A DNA stretch of 64,000 nucleotides from Holzapfeliella saturejae (GCF_037546065.1 NZ_JAWMWG010000001.1:1116001-1180000); one strand, 5' to 3'; counted from the stretch's first letter, positions 7,888-16,865 are shown. Notes: generated by a model from the sequence alone, not told the origin. Translations and numbers: made by a program.

Positions 7888-9183
7888 CTAGCTTAATCCT
7901 ACTTTTTTGAAGATATCATCAACATGACGCAAATGATAATTATAATCAAAAGCATCATCCAAGTCTTCAGCAGTCAAGTGTTTCGTGATGGCTTCTGTTG
8001 CTTCTACTAGCGGTCTGAATTGTTTCTTTTCATCCCATGACATCGCAGTTAACGGCTGTACTAAATCGTAAGCTTCTTCACGAGATAATCCTTTTTCAAC
8101 CAGTTTTAGTAGTAAACGCTGACTGTAGATTAAACCATATGTTTTTGACATATTGTCTTTCATTGTTTTAGGGAAAACGGTTAAGTTTTCAACAATATTT
8201 GAGAAGCGATTCAACATGTAATCTAGTAGAGTTGTAGCATCAGGTAAGATAATACGTTCAACAGATGAATGTGAAATATCACGTTCATGCCAAAGTGGCA
8301 TATCTTCTAATGCGGGTTGAACATAACCACGAATTACACGTGCTAAGCCACTAATATTTTCTGAACCAATTGGATTACGTTTATGTGGCATTGCTGAAGA
8401 GCCTTTTTGACCTTCGTTGAAAAATTCTTCTACTTCATGGATTTCTGAACGTTGTAAACTACGAACTTCAGTCGCAAAAGTTTCAAGACTTGTCGCAATT
8501 AAAGCCAGTGTTGACATATAGTCAGCATACAAATCACGTGGTAGTACTTGGCTTGCAATATCCATTGGTTTTAACCCAATTTCTTTCATCATGGATTCTT
8601 CAACTTGTGGTGGCACATTGGCATATGTTCCGACAGCACCACTAATTTTACCAACTGCAACCTCTTCTGCTACACGAACAAAACGTTCACGTTGACGTTT
8701 CATTTCTGAATACCAACGTGCAATCTTTAAACCAAATGTCGTTGGTTCAGCATGCACACCATGGGTTCTTCCCATCATCACAGTATCTTTATATTTTAAT
8801 GCTTGTTTTCTTAGAATTTCAATAAAACGATCTAAGTCATCTAGCAAAATTTTATTTGCCTTTTTAAGTATTACCCCATTAGCTGTATCAACAACGTCTG
8901 TACTTGTTAATCCAAAATGCACCCATTTTTTTTCTGGTCCTAAATATTCTGAAACATTACGAGTGAAAGCAACAATATCGTGACGTGTTACCGCTTCGAT
9001 TTCTGCAATACGTTCTACTGAAAAATCAGCATTTTCTGCAATTTTTTTAGCATCTTCTGCTGGTACTTCGCCCACAGTTACCCAAGCATTAGTAGCAGCC
9101 ACTTCAACTTCAAGCCAAGCTTGATAACGTGCTTTTAATGACCAAATGTCCATCATTTCTTGACGCGCGTAACGTTCTAACAT
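7888..9183 (-). CDS. purB: adenylosuccinate lyase
   Basis: 431 residues, the usual length. The fumarase/aspartase superfamily signature GSSAMPHKRNP is present, together with the TSTDVVDT and GRTHGVHAEPTTFG motifs that carry catalytic histidines. The enzyme cleaves fumarate from SAICAR and from adenylosuccinate, acting twice in AMP synthesis. The gene begins 5 bases after purA ends, so the two form an operon for IMP to AMP conversion. Confidence 0.97.
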   Translation of the reverse strand: MLERYARQEMMDIWSLKARYQAWLEVEVAATNAWVTVGEVPAEDAKKIAENADFSVERIAEIEAVTRHDIVAFTRNVSEYLGPEKKWVHFGLTSTDVVDTANGVILKKANKILLDDLDRFIEILRKQALKYKDTVMMGRTHGVHAEPTTFGLKIARWYSEMKRQRERFVRVAEEVAVGKISGAVGTYANVPPQVEESMMKEIGLKPMDIASQVLPRDLYADYMSTLALIATSLETFATEVRSLQRSEIHEVEEFFNEGQKGSSAMPHKRNPIGSENISGLARVIRGYVQPALEDMPLWHERDISHSSVERIILPDATTLLDYMLNRFSNIVENLTVFPKTMKDNMSKTYGLIYSQRLLLKLVEKGLSREEAYDLVQPLTAMSWDEKKQFRPLVEATEAITKHLTAEDLDDAFDYNYHLRHVDDIFKKVGLS

Positions 9184-9188
9184 ATCAA

Positions 9189-10478
9189 TTAATCCTCCCA
9201 GATATCTTTTAGTACCATTGTTTGATCACGATCAGGTCCAACAGAAACAGTGAATAAATCAAGTCCTGTTAGTTCGCATAATCTTTTAACATAATTTTTA
9301 GCATTTTCTGGTAAATCTTCAAAACGTTCAACTTTTGTAATATCTTCATGCCATCCTGGCAATGTTTCATAGATAGGTTCAACTTTTGATAATTCAACTA
9401 AACTTGCTGGGTAGTAATCAATTTCTTCCCCATTTAAGCGGTAGCCTGTCGCAATTTTTAAGGTGTCAAAACCAGATAAAACATCTAGTAAGTTCACACT
9501 TAGTTGTTTCAAACCTGATACACGTACAGCATGTCTTAATGCAACAGTATCTGCCCAACCAATACGACGTGGACGTTTTGTAACAGTACCGTATTCACGA
9601 CCAATTTCACGAATTTGATCACCAATTTCGCCTTCAATTTCGGTTGGGAAAGGACCTTCGCCAACACGAGTTGAGTAAGCTTTTGTAACAGCTACAACAT
9701 TGTCAATTTCTTGTGATGATACACCCGAACCAACAATGGCTCCTCCAGCTGTTGGATTTGAAGAAGTAACATAAGGATAAGTTCCGTGATCGACATCAAG
9801 CATCACACCTTGTGCACCTTCAAATAATACTTTTTTATTTTCATGTAAAGCTTCTGTAATCAATACAGACGTATCGACAACATAATCTTTTAATTGTTGA
9901 CCATAGTCATAGTAAGCTTCAAAAATTTCATCAAAATCAAGTCCTGATTTTTGGTAGAGTTTTTCGAATAGTTCGTTCTTTTCAGCTAGATTAAGTTTTA
10001 GTTTTTCATAGAAAACATCCTTATCTAACAAATCAGCCATTCTGATTCCAACACGACTCGCTTTATCCATATAAGCAGGACCAATTCCGTTACGTGTCGT
10101 TCCAATCTTTTGGTCTTGTCTTTTATCTTCTTGATATTCGTCTAATAGAATATGGTAAGGCAAAATAACGTGAGCACGGTTAGAAATTCTCAAGTTATCA
10201 GTTGTAATTGCATTGTCATTTAAATAATGAATTTCTTTAAGCAATGCTTTAGGGTTTACGACAACGCCGTTGCCGATAACTGCTAATTGATCTTTTCCTA
10301 AAATACCTGACGGAATCAAATGTAGTTTGTAGGTTTTATCCTCAAAAACAATTGTATGTCCTGCATTATTTCCACCTTGGTAACGAACAACCATATCGGC
10401 TTGTTTACTTAAGAAATCGGTAATTTTACCTTTTCCTTCGTCACCCCATTGACTTCCAATTAAAACTATTCCTGACAT
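9189..10478 (-). CDS. purA: adenylosuccinate synthetase
   Basis: 429 residues. The N-terminal GSQWGDEGKGKITDFL P-loop and the VRYQGGNNAGHT, GTTRNGIGPAY and TKRPRRIGW motifs are diagnostic. It condenses IMP with aspartate using GTP, the first committed step to AMP. SD GAGGTGG is at 10485-10491. It is first in a purA-purB operon and divergent from guaC, which returns GMP to IMP. The shared intergenic region therefore controls the balance of adenine and guanine nucleotides. Confidence 0.97.
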   Translation of the reverse strand: MSGIVLIGSQWGDEGKGKITDFLSKQADMVVRYQGGNNAGHTIVFEDKTYKLHLIPSGILGKDQLAVIGNGVVVNPKALLKEIHYLNDNAITTDNLRISNRAHVILPYHILLDEYQEDKRQDQKIGTTRNGIGPAYMDKASRVGIRMADLLDKDVFYEKLKLNLAEKNELFEKLYQKSGLDFDEIFEAYYDYGQQLKDYVVDTSVLITEALHENKKVLFEGAQGVMLDVDHGTYPYVTSSNPTAGGAIVGSGVSSQEIDNVVAVTKAYSTRVGEGPFPTEIEGEIGDQIREIGREYGTVTKRPRRIGWADTVALRHAVRVSGLKQLSVNLLDVLSGFDTLKIATGYRLNGEEIDYYPASLVELSKVEPIYETLPGWHEDITKVERFEDLPENAKNYVKRLCELTGLDLFTVSVGPDRDQTMVLKDIWED

Positions 10479-10513
10479 TTGGCCACCTCATTTAACTTTT
10501 TAAACCGTAAATA

Positions 10514-10542
10514 AGTTTAGCAATAAGTTAACATTTAGTCAA
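10514..10542 (-). promoter_or_regulatory. purA promoter
   Basis: On the minus strand TTGACT (10537-10542), spacer of exactly 17, TAAACT (10514-10519). This gives a short leader before the purA ATG at 10478. Confidence 0.65.
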
Positions 10543-10553
10543 ACAATTAACAG

Positions 10554-10573
10554 ATATTTAACTAGTTAAATAT
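10554..10573. promoter_or_regulatory. 20-bp perfect palindrome between purA and guaC promoters
   Basis: ATATTTAACT followed directly by its exact reverse complement AGTTAAATAT. It lies just upstream of the purA -35 box and about 30 bases upstream of the guaC -35 box. This is a candidate operator for a dimeric regulator; no known factor can be assigned. Confidence 0.45.
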
Positions 10574-10605
10574 AATATTTATTCGTTTTTTAATATTTCA
10601 AATCA

Positions 10606-10634
10606 TTGACTTTTAATATTTATTTGCTTATATT
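10606..10634 (+). promoter_or_regulatory. guaC promoter
   Basis: TTGACT (10606-10611), spacer of 17, TATATT (10629-10634), predicting a start near 10641 immediately before the PurR-like boxes. Confidence 0.65.
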
Positions 10635-10642
10635 ATTGAGGT

Positions 10643-10676
10643 AGCGAACGTTTAAATTTTCGTTAAATGAACATTA
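10643..10676 (+). promoter_or_regulatory. candidate PurR boxes in the guaC leader
   Basis: Two direct copies of a GAAC-core motif, AGCGAACGTTT (10643-10653) and AAATGAACATT (10665-10675), about one to two helical turns apart, with an inverted TTTCGTT between them. Known Firmicute PurR sites contain a CGAACRTT core, so these resemble half-sites. They overlap the predicted transcription start. Confidence 0.4.
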
Positions 10677-10695
10677 AAAATGTGGAGGAATTATT

Positions 10696-11664
10696 TTGTA
10701 CCCTTTTGATTACGATGATATCCAACTTTTACCTAAAAAATGTATTGTAAACAGCCGTTCAGAAGTCGACACGACGGTTAAATTAGGTAACCGAACATTT
10801 AAAATACCTGTTGTCCCCGCTAATATGCAAAGCGTGATCGATACAAAACTAGCCATTTTCTTAGCTGAACGTGACTACTTTTATGTGATGCACCGTTTTG
10901 AACCTGAGACAAGACTAGCCTTTGTTCAAGAGATGCAAGCTAAAGGATTATTCGCTTCTATTAGCTTAGGGATTAAAGAACCTGAATATGAGTTAGTTGA
11001 TCAATTGGCTCAACAAAATTTAACTCCTGAATATATCACAATTGATATTGCACACGGTCATTCGGACTCTGTTATCAATATGATTAAATATATTAAAGAA
11101 AAACTTCCTGAAAGTTTTGTTATTGCAGGTAATGTTGCAACTCCAGAAGGTGTCCGTGATTTAGAAGCTGCTGGTGCTGACGCTACTAAAGTGGGGGTTG
11201 GTCCTGGTAAAGCTTGTATCACTAAACTAAAAACTGGTTTTGGAACAGCTTACTGGCAACTATCAGCTATTAAGTGGTGTGCTGAAGTCGCAACTAAACC
11301 CATTATTGCTGATGGCGGTATTCGCCACAACGGTGACTTAGCTAAGTCAATTAAGTTTGGTGCAACTATGATTATGGTCGGTTCTTTATTTGCTGGACAC
11401 GAACAATCTCCTGGTCAAGTAATTAAAATTGACGGCAAACTATACAAACAATACTGGGGTTCTGCTTCAGATACGCAAAAAGGTAAATATGAAAATGTTG
11501 AAGGTAAGCAAATGCTTATCGATTACCGCGGCGATATCAAACGCACCCTTAAAGAAATGCAACAAGATTTACAATCAGCTGTTTCTTACGCTGGTGGTAA
11601 TGAACTTTCAAGTCTAAAAGATGTTGATTACGTCATTTTAAATCATGGCATTGTACAACAATAA
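10696..11664 (+). CDS. guaC: GMP reductase
   Basis: 322 residues, beginning at a TTG (10696) with perfect GGAGG 7 bases upstream; there is no in-frame ATG near, and the start MYPFDYDDIQLLPKK matches the family. IMPDH/GMPR barrel with the catalytic cysteine loop GVGPGKACITKLKTGFG, NAD(P) and phosphate-binding ADGGIR and MVGSLFAGHE. It reduces GMP to IMP and ammonia with NADPH, salvaging guanine nucleotides for AMP synthesis through the divergent purA-purB operon. Confidence 0.95.
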   Translation: MYPFDYDDIQLLPKKCIVNSRSEVDTTVKLGNRTFKIPVVPANMQSVIDTKLAIFLAERDYFYVMHRFEPETRLAFVQEMQAKGLFASISLGIKEPEYELVDQLAQQNLTPEYITIDIAHGHSDSVINMIKYIKEKLPESFVIAGNVATPEGVRDLEAAGADATKVGVGPGKACITKLKTGFGTAYWQLSAIKWCAEVATKPIIADGGIRHNGDLAKSIKFGATMIMVGSLFAGHEQSPGQVIKIDGKLYKQYWGSASDTQKGKYENVEGKQMLIDYRGDIKRTLKEMQQDLQSAVSYAGGNELSSLKDVDYVILNHGIVQQ

Positions 11665-11696
11665 AAAAACACCGTAGAAAATTCTACGGTGTTTTT
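11665..11696. terminator. bidirectional terminator guaC / pseudouridine synthase
   Basis: Stem AAACACCGTAGAA / TTCTACGGTGTTT with A and T runs on both sides. The stop codon of the minus-strand pseudouridine synthase lies inside the stem. Confidence 0.9.
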
Positions 11697-12577
11697 ATCT
11701 GCTCTTTTTGACAAATTAACGCTAAATCTTGTGGTAGTGGTGCTTGAGCCTTAACTTTTTGCTGAGTTAGTGGATGGTTAAAGCTAATCTGACTAGCGTG
11801 TAAGGCTTGACGCTTTAAATCGACTGTTTGTCCACCATATAATTGATCTCCTAACAACGGATAACCTAAACTCGCTAAATGTACCCGTATTTGATGAGTA
11901 CGACCTGTTCTCAACTTTAAACGAACTAAACTACAGTTCGGTCCTTTTTGAACTAGTTGATACTCTGTTTGCGATTCTTTGCCCTTCGTGGACACTTCTC
12001 TTTTGATTGCATCCCCTGATACTCTTGCAATTGGGCGGTCGATAACAGCAGGAATCTGCTGTAACTGGTCATCAGTTTGAATTAAAGCTAAATAATATTT
12101 ATCAAGCTTGCTTTGTTGGATGAAAGCATGACCGATGGCATCTTTTGCCACTAATAAACACCCACTCGTGTCTTTATCTAACCTTGTAATAACATGCGGC
12201 TTGGTTGTGATTGATTGCGTTTGAAAATAGCTTAGTAACCGATTAACTACTGAATCTGTTAAATCAGATTTAGAAGGCGTTGACAGTAAACCAGCAGGTT
12301 TATTAATAATCAAAAACAACTCATCTTCATATAAGATATCTAGTGATTTATCAACTGCCTTAACTTTTTTATTTTCTGGTTCTATACCGGGAACAAAATG
12401 AATGACATCTCCTGCCTTAACGGCATAAGATGTCATTCTTCTTTTCTTGTTAACTAAAATAAAACCACCATTATGACGACAATTAATCAACGCACGTTTT
12501 GAAATCCCTTGTTTTCTCAAGTATTTACCAACTGTTGTCCTTTTGTCTTCAACCCTAAATTTATAATAACGTATCAT
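11684..12577 (-). CDS. RluA/RluD-family 23S rRNA or tRNA pseudouridine synthase
   Basis: 297 residues. An N-terminal S4-like RNA-binding segment (TVGKYLRKQGISKRALINCRHN, about residues 16-37) precedes the catalytic domain with TRLDKDTSGCLLVAKD (catalytic Asp) and RLKLRTGRTHQIRVHLA. It isomerises uridine to pseudouridine in structured RNA; the exact site cannot be told from sequence. It overlaps nadK by 17 bases, the yjbO-ppnK neighbourhood of Bacillus, so it belongs to the relQ-nadK-rlu operon. Confidence 0.93.
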   Translation of the reverse strand: MIRYYKFRVEDKRTTVGKYLRKQGISKRALINCRHNGGFILVNKKRRMTSYAVKAGDVIHFVPGIEPENKKVKAVDKSLDILYEDELFLIINKPAGLLSTPSKSDLTDSVVNRLLSYFQTQSITTKPHVITRLDKDTSGCLLVAKDAIGHAFIQQSKLDKYYLALIQTDDQLQQIPAVIDRPIARVSGDAIKREVSTKGKESQTEYQLVQKGPNCSLVRLKLRTGRTHQIRVHLASLGYPLLGDQLYGGQTVDLKRQALHASQISFNHPLTQQKVKAQAPLPQDLALICQKEQIKTP

Positions 12578-13376
12578 TGTTTTTCTTTTGTCCTAAAAAT
12601 GAATCTTCGACTCTTGACCAAAAATGTGTATGACGATATTTAGCAAAATGGATTTGCTTATCAGATATTCTATAAGTAATCCGACGTACAGCATGATGCT
12701 TAATTTCTTTTGAGTCAATCGTCACAACATAATCATCTACATGCTCTGGTAATAGCGTAATCCACTCATCAGGTGCAATAATAATAGGTGAAGAAAGCGT
12801 TCTAAATAAGCGATTATTAATTGAGGCAATCTCAGTTAATTGCAATGTCTTTAGTCTTGGGTGAATAACAGCTCCCCCTAGCGACTTGCCATAAGCCGTT
12901 GACCCAGTAGGTGTTGAAATACAGACCCCATCTCCTCTAAACCGTTCAAAAAATTCGTTTTTGATATAAACATCGGTTTTTAAAGTTTGTGAAACACGTT
13001 TAATAGTTGATTCATTCAATGAAAGATAGTGCCTCGTGCAAGCACCCTCTTCTTCAATATGAACTTCAAGCAATGGATAACTAACTGATGTGGGTTCTTG
13101 TTCAACAATTGCTTTAACCAGTTCTTTTATCTCATAGTTACGCCAATCTGTATAAAATCCGAGGTGCCCCGTATGAACACCGATAAATCGAATGTGATCA
13201 ACCATATGAGCATATTGATGAAACGCCCCAATTAAAGTTCCATCTCCACCAACAGTGATGACTAAATCAGGATTTTCTTGATTGAGTTCAATTTGGCAAC
13301 GGTTTAGTTCATGCTTGAGCTCACTGACAACATTTTGTGATATTTCTTTTTCGTTACTAATAATTGCGACTTTCAA
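12561..13376 (-). CDS. nadK: NAD kinase
   Basis: 271 residues. The diacylglycerol-kinase-like motif VGGDGTLIGAFH and the following LNESTIKR and STPTGSTAYGKSLGG motifs define ATP/polyphosphate NAD kinase. It makes NADP, the only route to NADPH in most bacteria. It sits between relQ (16 bases upstream) and the pseudouridine synthase (overlapping), as in many Firmicutes. Confidence 0.96.
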   Translation of the reverse strand: MKVAIISNEKEISQNVVSELKHELNRCQIELNQENPDLVITVGGDGTLIGAFHQYAHMVDHIRFIGVHTGHLGFYTDWRNYEIKELVKAIVEQEPTSVSYPLLEVHIEEEGACTRHYLSLNESTIKRVSQTLKTDVYIKNEFFERFRGDGVCISTPTGSTAYGKSLGGAVIHPRLKTLQLTEIASINNRLFRTLSSPIIIAPDEWITLLPEHVDDYVVTIDSKEIKHHAVRRITYRISDKQIHFAKYRHTHFWSRVEDSFLGQKKNNDTLL

Positions 13377-13392
13377 CGAAAAGCCTCCAATT

Positions 13393-14025
13393 CTACTGTT
13401 TTAAATTCTGTGTTAACTGCTGTCTTCGATGTGACTCTTCAATTTCTTTTCGAATTTCAGACATTTCGACATCAAGTTCATAAGCTTTTTGTGCGACATC
13501 TTTTAAGCGATCTTTGACTTCAGGTGCGTAATCATTAGGGTACTTATAATTCAAACTATGCTCTAATGTTGCCCAAAAGTTCATTGCCAATGTTCGCAAT
13601 TGAATCTCAGCTAAGACAACTTTCTTCTCTTCGTTATATTGATAAACAGGATATTCGATTACCATATGATAAGAACGATAGCCACTTGGTTTGTCATTTT
13701 GAATATAATCACGTTCTTCAACTACCGTCATATCTGTTCGACTATGAATGACATCAATAACTTGATAAACATCTTCCACAAAGGGACACATAATTCGAAT
13801 ACCAGCAATATCTTGTAAATCTTGCTCTATTAATTCTTCAGCAACATATCTTCTTTTTAGTTTTTCTTCGATACTTTCAACAGGCTTAACGCGACCTGTC
13901 ACAAACTCAATTGGTGAATGGTTCGTTTGATCTAAGTAACTTACACGTAAGCCTCTAAATTTAACTTTTAGTTCATTTACAGCCTGTTGATAAGGCCATA
14001 AAAATTTTTTCCAATCTTTTATCAT
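13393..14025 (-). CDS. relQ: small alarmone synthetase RelQ (GTP pyrophosphokinase)
   Basis: 210 residues with a single RelA/SpoT synthetase domain and no HD hydrolase, TGS or ACT domains. Visible motifs: QDIAGIRIMCPF, NDKPSGYRSYHMVIEYP and AEIQLRTLAMNFWATLEH. The C-terminal helix (MSEIRKEIEESHRRQQL) matches RelQ (SAS1), the tetrameric form activated by pppGpp and inhibited by single-stranded RNA in studied homologues. It makes (p)ppGpp without the ribosome and is first in the operon with nadK. The divergent CYTH gene starts 75 bases away. Confidence 0.95.
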   Translation of the reverse strand: MIKDWKKFLWPYQQAVNELKVKFRGLRVSYLDQTNHSPIEFVTGRVKPVESIEEKLKRRYVAEELIEQDLQDIAGIRIMCPFVEDVYQVIDVIHSRTDMTVVEERDYIQNDKPSGYRSYHMVIEYPVYQYNEEKKVVLAEIQLRTLAMNFWATLEHSLNYKYPNDYAPEVKDRLKDVAQKAYELDVEMSEIRKEIEESHRRQQLTQNLKQ

Positions 14026-14100
14026 AGTTTATTCTTCCTCCAACGGGACTTTTTATTTTAGAATGTAGGTAACAATTAAAATTAAAGCGAGGTAAACAAT

Positions 14101-14694
14101 ATGTCAGAAACAATTGAAACAGAATTCAAGTTAATGCTCACTCAAAATCAATTTAACAAATTATTATCAGCTTACACGCTGAAGAAAGCGATTCAGCAAA
14201 CCAATTACTATTTTGATTCAAAAGATGCTTGTTTAAAAAATGCAAATTGTGGTTTAAGAATTAGACAATTCAAAAACACAGGTGAACAGACACTCAAAGT
14301 CCCTCTCCCAAATAATACCACACATTCATTACGTGAAATAACGGATCCTTTATCTTTAAGCAAAATTGAAAAAATGCTCGCAACAGACGCTGTCACTTTT
14401 TCAGGTAAAGTAGGCGATTATCTTAGCCATCACTTTGAAAATCGGGCCTTTTATCGGTTAGCTCAAGCTCATACCCATCGTTATCTTTTACATGGGCCTG
14501 AAGACTTAGAACTAACACTAGATCAAACAGATTATTTAGACGGCACACGTGATTATGAATTAGAAATTGAAACAGACCATTTAGAAGCTGCACAAGATGC
14601 CATGAGGTTTTTGAAAAAAACGTTCAATTTAACTTCTGATATGCCCCAAAAAAATAAAGTGGCTCGTGCTTTTGACCATCGATTAATAAAGTAA
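14101..14694 (+). CDS. CYTH domain protein (YjbK family, probable triphosphatase)
   Basis: 197 residues. The defining ExExK motif is at the N-terminus (IETEFKLML), followed by RIRQF, LTLDQTDYLDG and YELEIETD, all charged strands of a triphosphate tunnel enzyme. Family members hydrolyse inorganic triphosphate or thiamine triphosphate; the YjbK branch is conserved beside relQ in Firmicutes, so a link to nucleotide or polyphosphate metabolism is plausible. SD is GCGAGG. Its last 12 bases overlap the end of convergent coiA. Confidence 0.9.
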   Translation: MSETIETEFKLMLTQNQFNKLLSAYTLKKAIQQTNYYFDSKDACLKNANCGLRIRQFKNTGEQTLKVPLPNNTTHSLREITDPLSLSKIEKMLATDAVTFSGKVGDYLSHHFENRAFYRLAQAHTHRYLLHGPEDLELTLDQTDYLDGTRDYELEIETDHLEAAQDAMRFLKKTFNLTSDMPQKNKVARAFDHRLIK

Positions 14695-15621
14695 TTCACG
14701 AATCTGACGGCTCTTTTTTTGCCTGATTACTTCTGGATTAAGATGCCTTAAAGCAATCGGCAAATAGATGGTTAAATCATCTGCAAGACCGAGTTTGATT
14801 TTACTTTTTGCTGTTGTTTCACTAGACAAAAAGTAAGGTTGTCGATAACTGGTATAACACTCATCTAATAACTTTTTAACATTGTAACCGTTAGCATAGG
14901 CCAAACGTTTGATTGTTTCAAGTTCTTTTTGATATTTGTCCCATTTTAGTGGTATTGGTGGATAGTTTTTCATTGTTTGCTCTGTTTTCATAAATGAAAG
15001 AAGTTGGTTAAATCCGTGCTTAGTTAAGCTAACCGTTTTCACTTGATATCGTGCTATCGTTGCAAAGTCTTGTCTCATAATCTGGTACTTTAATTTGATT
15101 TCTTGGCTATCTAAGTGTAGCTCAATTAAATAAAAGCCCAGATTTTTTTGATACCTTAAAAACCGAATATGTTTTTTGCCTAGTCGCTGGTTTAAGTGAA
15201 GTTTTTTCCCAACTAACCAAATATCTTCAAGTCCAAATTGTCGGTAGTGATTATGTCTAAATTGATGACTGGCTTCACTCAATGGCGAGCACTGAATCTC
15301 AATTGCTAATTGCCTGTTTCTACCCTTAATTAAGATATCTGGTCTTACTTTTTGATTTGGCAATGCTTTTTCTAATGACACGTGCGGATAAATATCGGTT
15401 AAAATAACAAATAGTTGTTTTTTTAATGCTTGATGCTCAGCAGTTTCATCATTAACCACTATTTTAGCTAAGTGTTTAAAATAAGGTGTTTTGCCATTTG
15501 CTTTAACAAAACGTACCTTTTTTAAACATTTTGGACACTTTAATTTGTCTAATTTTTGTGGCTGATAATGCGTTGCATAAATCAGTTGTTTGTTAACTAA
15601 AGCTGCATACAAAAAAGACAC
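14683..15621 (-). CDS. coiA: competence protein CoiA
   Basis: 312 residues. N-terminal Cys-X2-Cys (KCPKCLKKVRFVKANGKTPYFKH), then the nuclease-like core (RPDILIKGRNRQLAIEIQCS, PD-(D/E)XK type) with QFRHNHYRQFGLEDIWLVGK. CoiA is a late competence factor helping RecA integrate transformed DNA. Start is uncertain: GTG at 15621 or TTG at 15612, neither with a good Shine-Dalgarno sequence, and both lie in the T-rich side of the mecA terminator hairpin. It is downstream of mecA, as in Bacillus. Confidence 0.9.
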   Translation of the reverse strand: MSFLYAALVNKQLIYATHYQPQKLDKLKCPKCLKKVRFVKANGKTPYFKHLAKIVVNDETAEHQALKKQLFVILTDIYPHVSLEKALPNQKVRPDILIKGRNRQLAIEIQCSPLSEASHQFRHNHYRQFGLEDIWLVGKKLHLNQRLGKKHIRFLRYQKNLGFYLIELHLDSQEIKLKYQIMRQDFATIARYQVKTVSLTKHGFNQLLSFMKTEQTMKNYPPIPLKWDKYQKELETIKRLAYANGYNVKKLLDECYTSYRQPYFLSSETTAKSKIKLGLADDLTIYLPIALRHLNPEVIRQKKSRQIRELLY

Positions 15622-15652
15622 CCAGTATTAACTACGTCGGGTGTCTTTTTTT
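15611..15652 (-). terminator. mecA terminator overlapping the coiA start
   Basis: Minus-strand stem GACACCC / GGGTGTC, followed by six T. It starts right at the mecA stop codon, and its 3' arm contains the coiA start codon. Confidence 0.85.
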
Positions 15653-16325
15653 AATCGAAATAAGTTTTTAAATTCTCTATAGCATTGTCCGTTAAGACAC
15701 ACTTAGCATTTGATAAAAGTAATTTTGTTTCACCTTGAATCAAATCGCCAAATTCATTTACCATAATCCAAAAATCTTTGATAGATAGTTCATATGACTG
15801 ATGAGGATCAAACCTAAATGACATGAGATATGTTTGACTAGTTGAGTCCGCATAAAGTTTTGTATCAACCCCACTAACATGAGGTAATTCTTTGGCTAAT
15901 TCAATAGCGTCTTCAATACTATTAAATTCATAAATACGGTAATAGTCAGAAGTATTCTTCTTATCTTCATTTGCATCTACATGAGAAATTGATCCGTCAT
16001 CTAATGATTGTAATAATTCTTGTAATTGTTGGGCATTATTCTGTGACTCTTGCACCGATTGGTCAGAAGAAACGGCAGATTTTTTCATATTGGTTCGACT
16101 AATTAATAGCTCTAACCCATCGTTGCTAGGCATAATTTGGAATGTTACGGCATCGTTTTGGGCAAAAGTATGATTTTCGTCTACTTCTTCTAGGATATTT
16201 CTGAAGAATTGCTCAATATGTCCTTGATTTCCTAGAAGATCTAACATGGTAATACCACGCTCTTCTAAATCTTCACTACCAAGAATCACTCGAATTGTGT
16301 TGTCGTTAATACGTTGCATTTCCAT
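15651..16325 (-). CDS. mecA: adaptor protein MecA
   Basis: 224 residues from the ATG at 16325, with GAGGTGG 7 bases upstream; upstream in-frame codons lack a site. N-terminal substrate-binding domain (MEMQRINDNTIRVILGSEDLEERGI), an acidic/Gln-Ser linker about residues 85-125, and a C-terminal ClpC-binding domain (YRIYEFNSIEDAIELAKEL). MecA delivers substrates such as ComK to ClpC and in some species also Spx. It lies between spx and coiA, so stress and competence proteolysis genes are clustered. Confidence 0.95.
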   Translation of the reverse strand: MEMQRINDNTIRVILGSEDLEERGITMLDLLGNQGHIEQFFRNILEEVDENHTFAQNDAVTFQIMPSNDGLELLISRTNMKKSAVSSDQSVQESQNNAQQLQELLQSLDDGSISHVDANEDKKNTSDYYRIYEFNSIEDAIELAKELPHVSGVDTKLYADSTSQTYLMSFRFDPHQSYELSIKDFWIMVNEFGDLIQGETKLLLSNAKCVLTDNAIENLKTYFD

Positions 16326-16416
16326 ATTAATACCACCTCTCGTAATTCTGAAGTTCTTATAATTCCATTTCATTAAATTTATTAATTAAGGACTGTCTAT
16401 ATTTTAACTGATTTAT

Positions 16417-16450
16417 AAAAAAAGAACCAGACAAAACTATCTGATTCTAC
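16417..16450 (-). terminator. spx terminator
   Basis: Minus-strand stem AGAATCAGA / TCTGGTTCT followed by T7, between spx and mecA. Confidence 0.8.
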
Positions 16451-16466
16451 ATCTATTTTAATTGAT

Positions 16467-16865
16467 TTAAAAGCCTTCCATCTCTTCGACTTCTCTTAAC
16501 TCTTGTTGTCTAACTGTACGAGGCAAAAAGCGTCTGATTTCATCTTCATTAAATCCAATTTGTAAACGTTTGTCATCCGTGATGATAGGACGAATCAATA
16601 ATCCTGGTTCTTGTACTAGTAATTCAACTAGCTTATCTAGTGATAAATCTTCAAGTTCGACATCTAATTTTTGAAAAAGTTTTGAACGTCTTGAAATTAA
16701 TTTTTTTGTTCCTTCTTCAGTCATGCTTAAAATCTTTTTAATCTCTTCTTTTGATAATGGGTTAGCAAAAATATTTCTCTCAACATAAGAAATGCCATTT
16801 TCTTCTAACCAAGACTTTGCTTTACGACATGATGTACAACTTGGTGATGTATATAAGTTGACCAT
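16467..16865 (-). CDS. spx: transcriptional regulator Spx
   Basis: 132 residues from the ATG at 16865 (AAAGGAGC upstream), the exact family length; an upstream extension would add 26 residues not found in Spx. ArsC-like thioredoxin fold with the redox switch CTSC (Cys10, Cys13), the EGTKKLISRRSKLF segment and the RNA-polymerase-contacting RPIITDDKRLQIGF region. Spx binds the alpha subunit C-terminal domain and reprogrammes transcription under disulfide stress; its level is set by ClpXP. A minus-strand TTATAA-17-TATAAT pair at 16968-16996 may be its promoter. Confidence 0.95.
   Translation of the reverse strand: MVNLYTSPSCTSCRKAKSWLEENGISYVERNIFANPLSKEEIKKILSMTEEGTKKLISRRSKLFQKLDVELEDLSLDKLVELLVQEPGLLIRPIITDDKRLQIGFNEDEIRRFLPRTVRQQELREVEEMEGF

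Noticed and set aside
7800..7920. A 39-codon open frame after purB in the minus strand, ending TAA before the mutS2 hairpin
   Set aside because: No ATG start and no ribosome binding site; it overlaps the purB end in another frame and contains the predicted mutS2 promoter.
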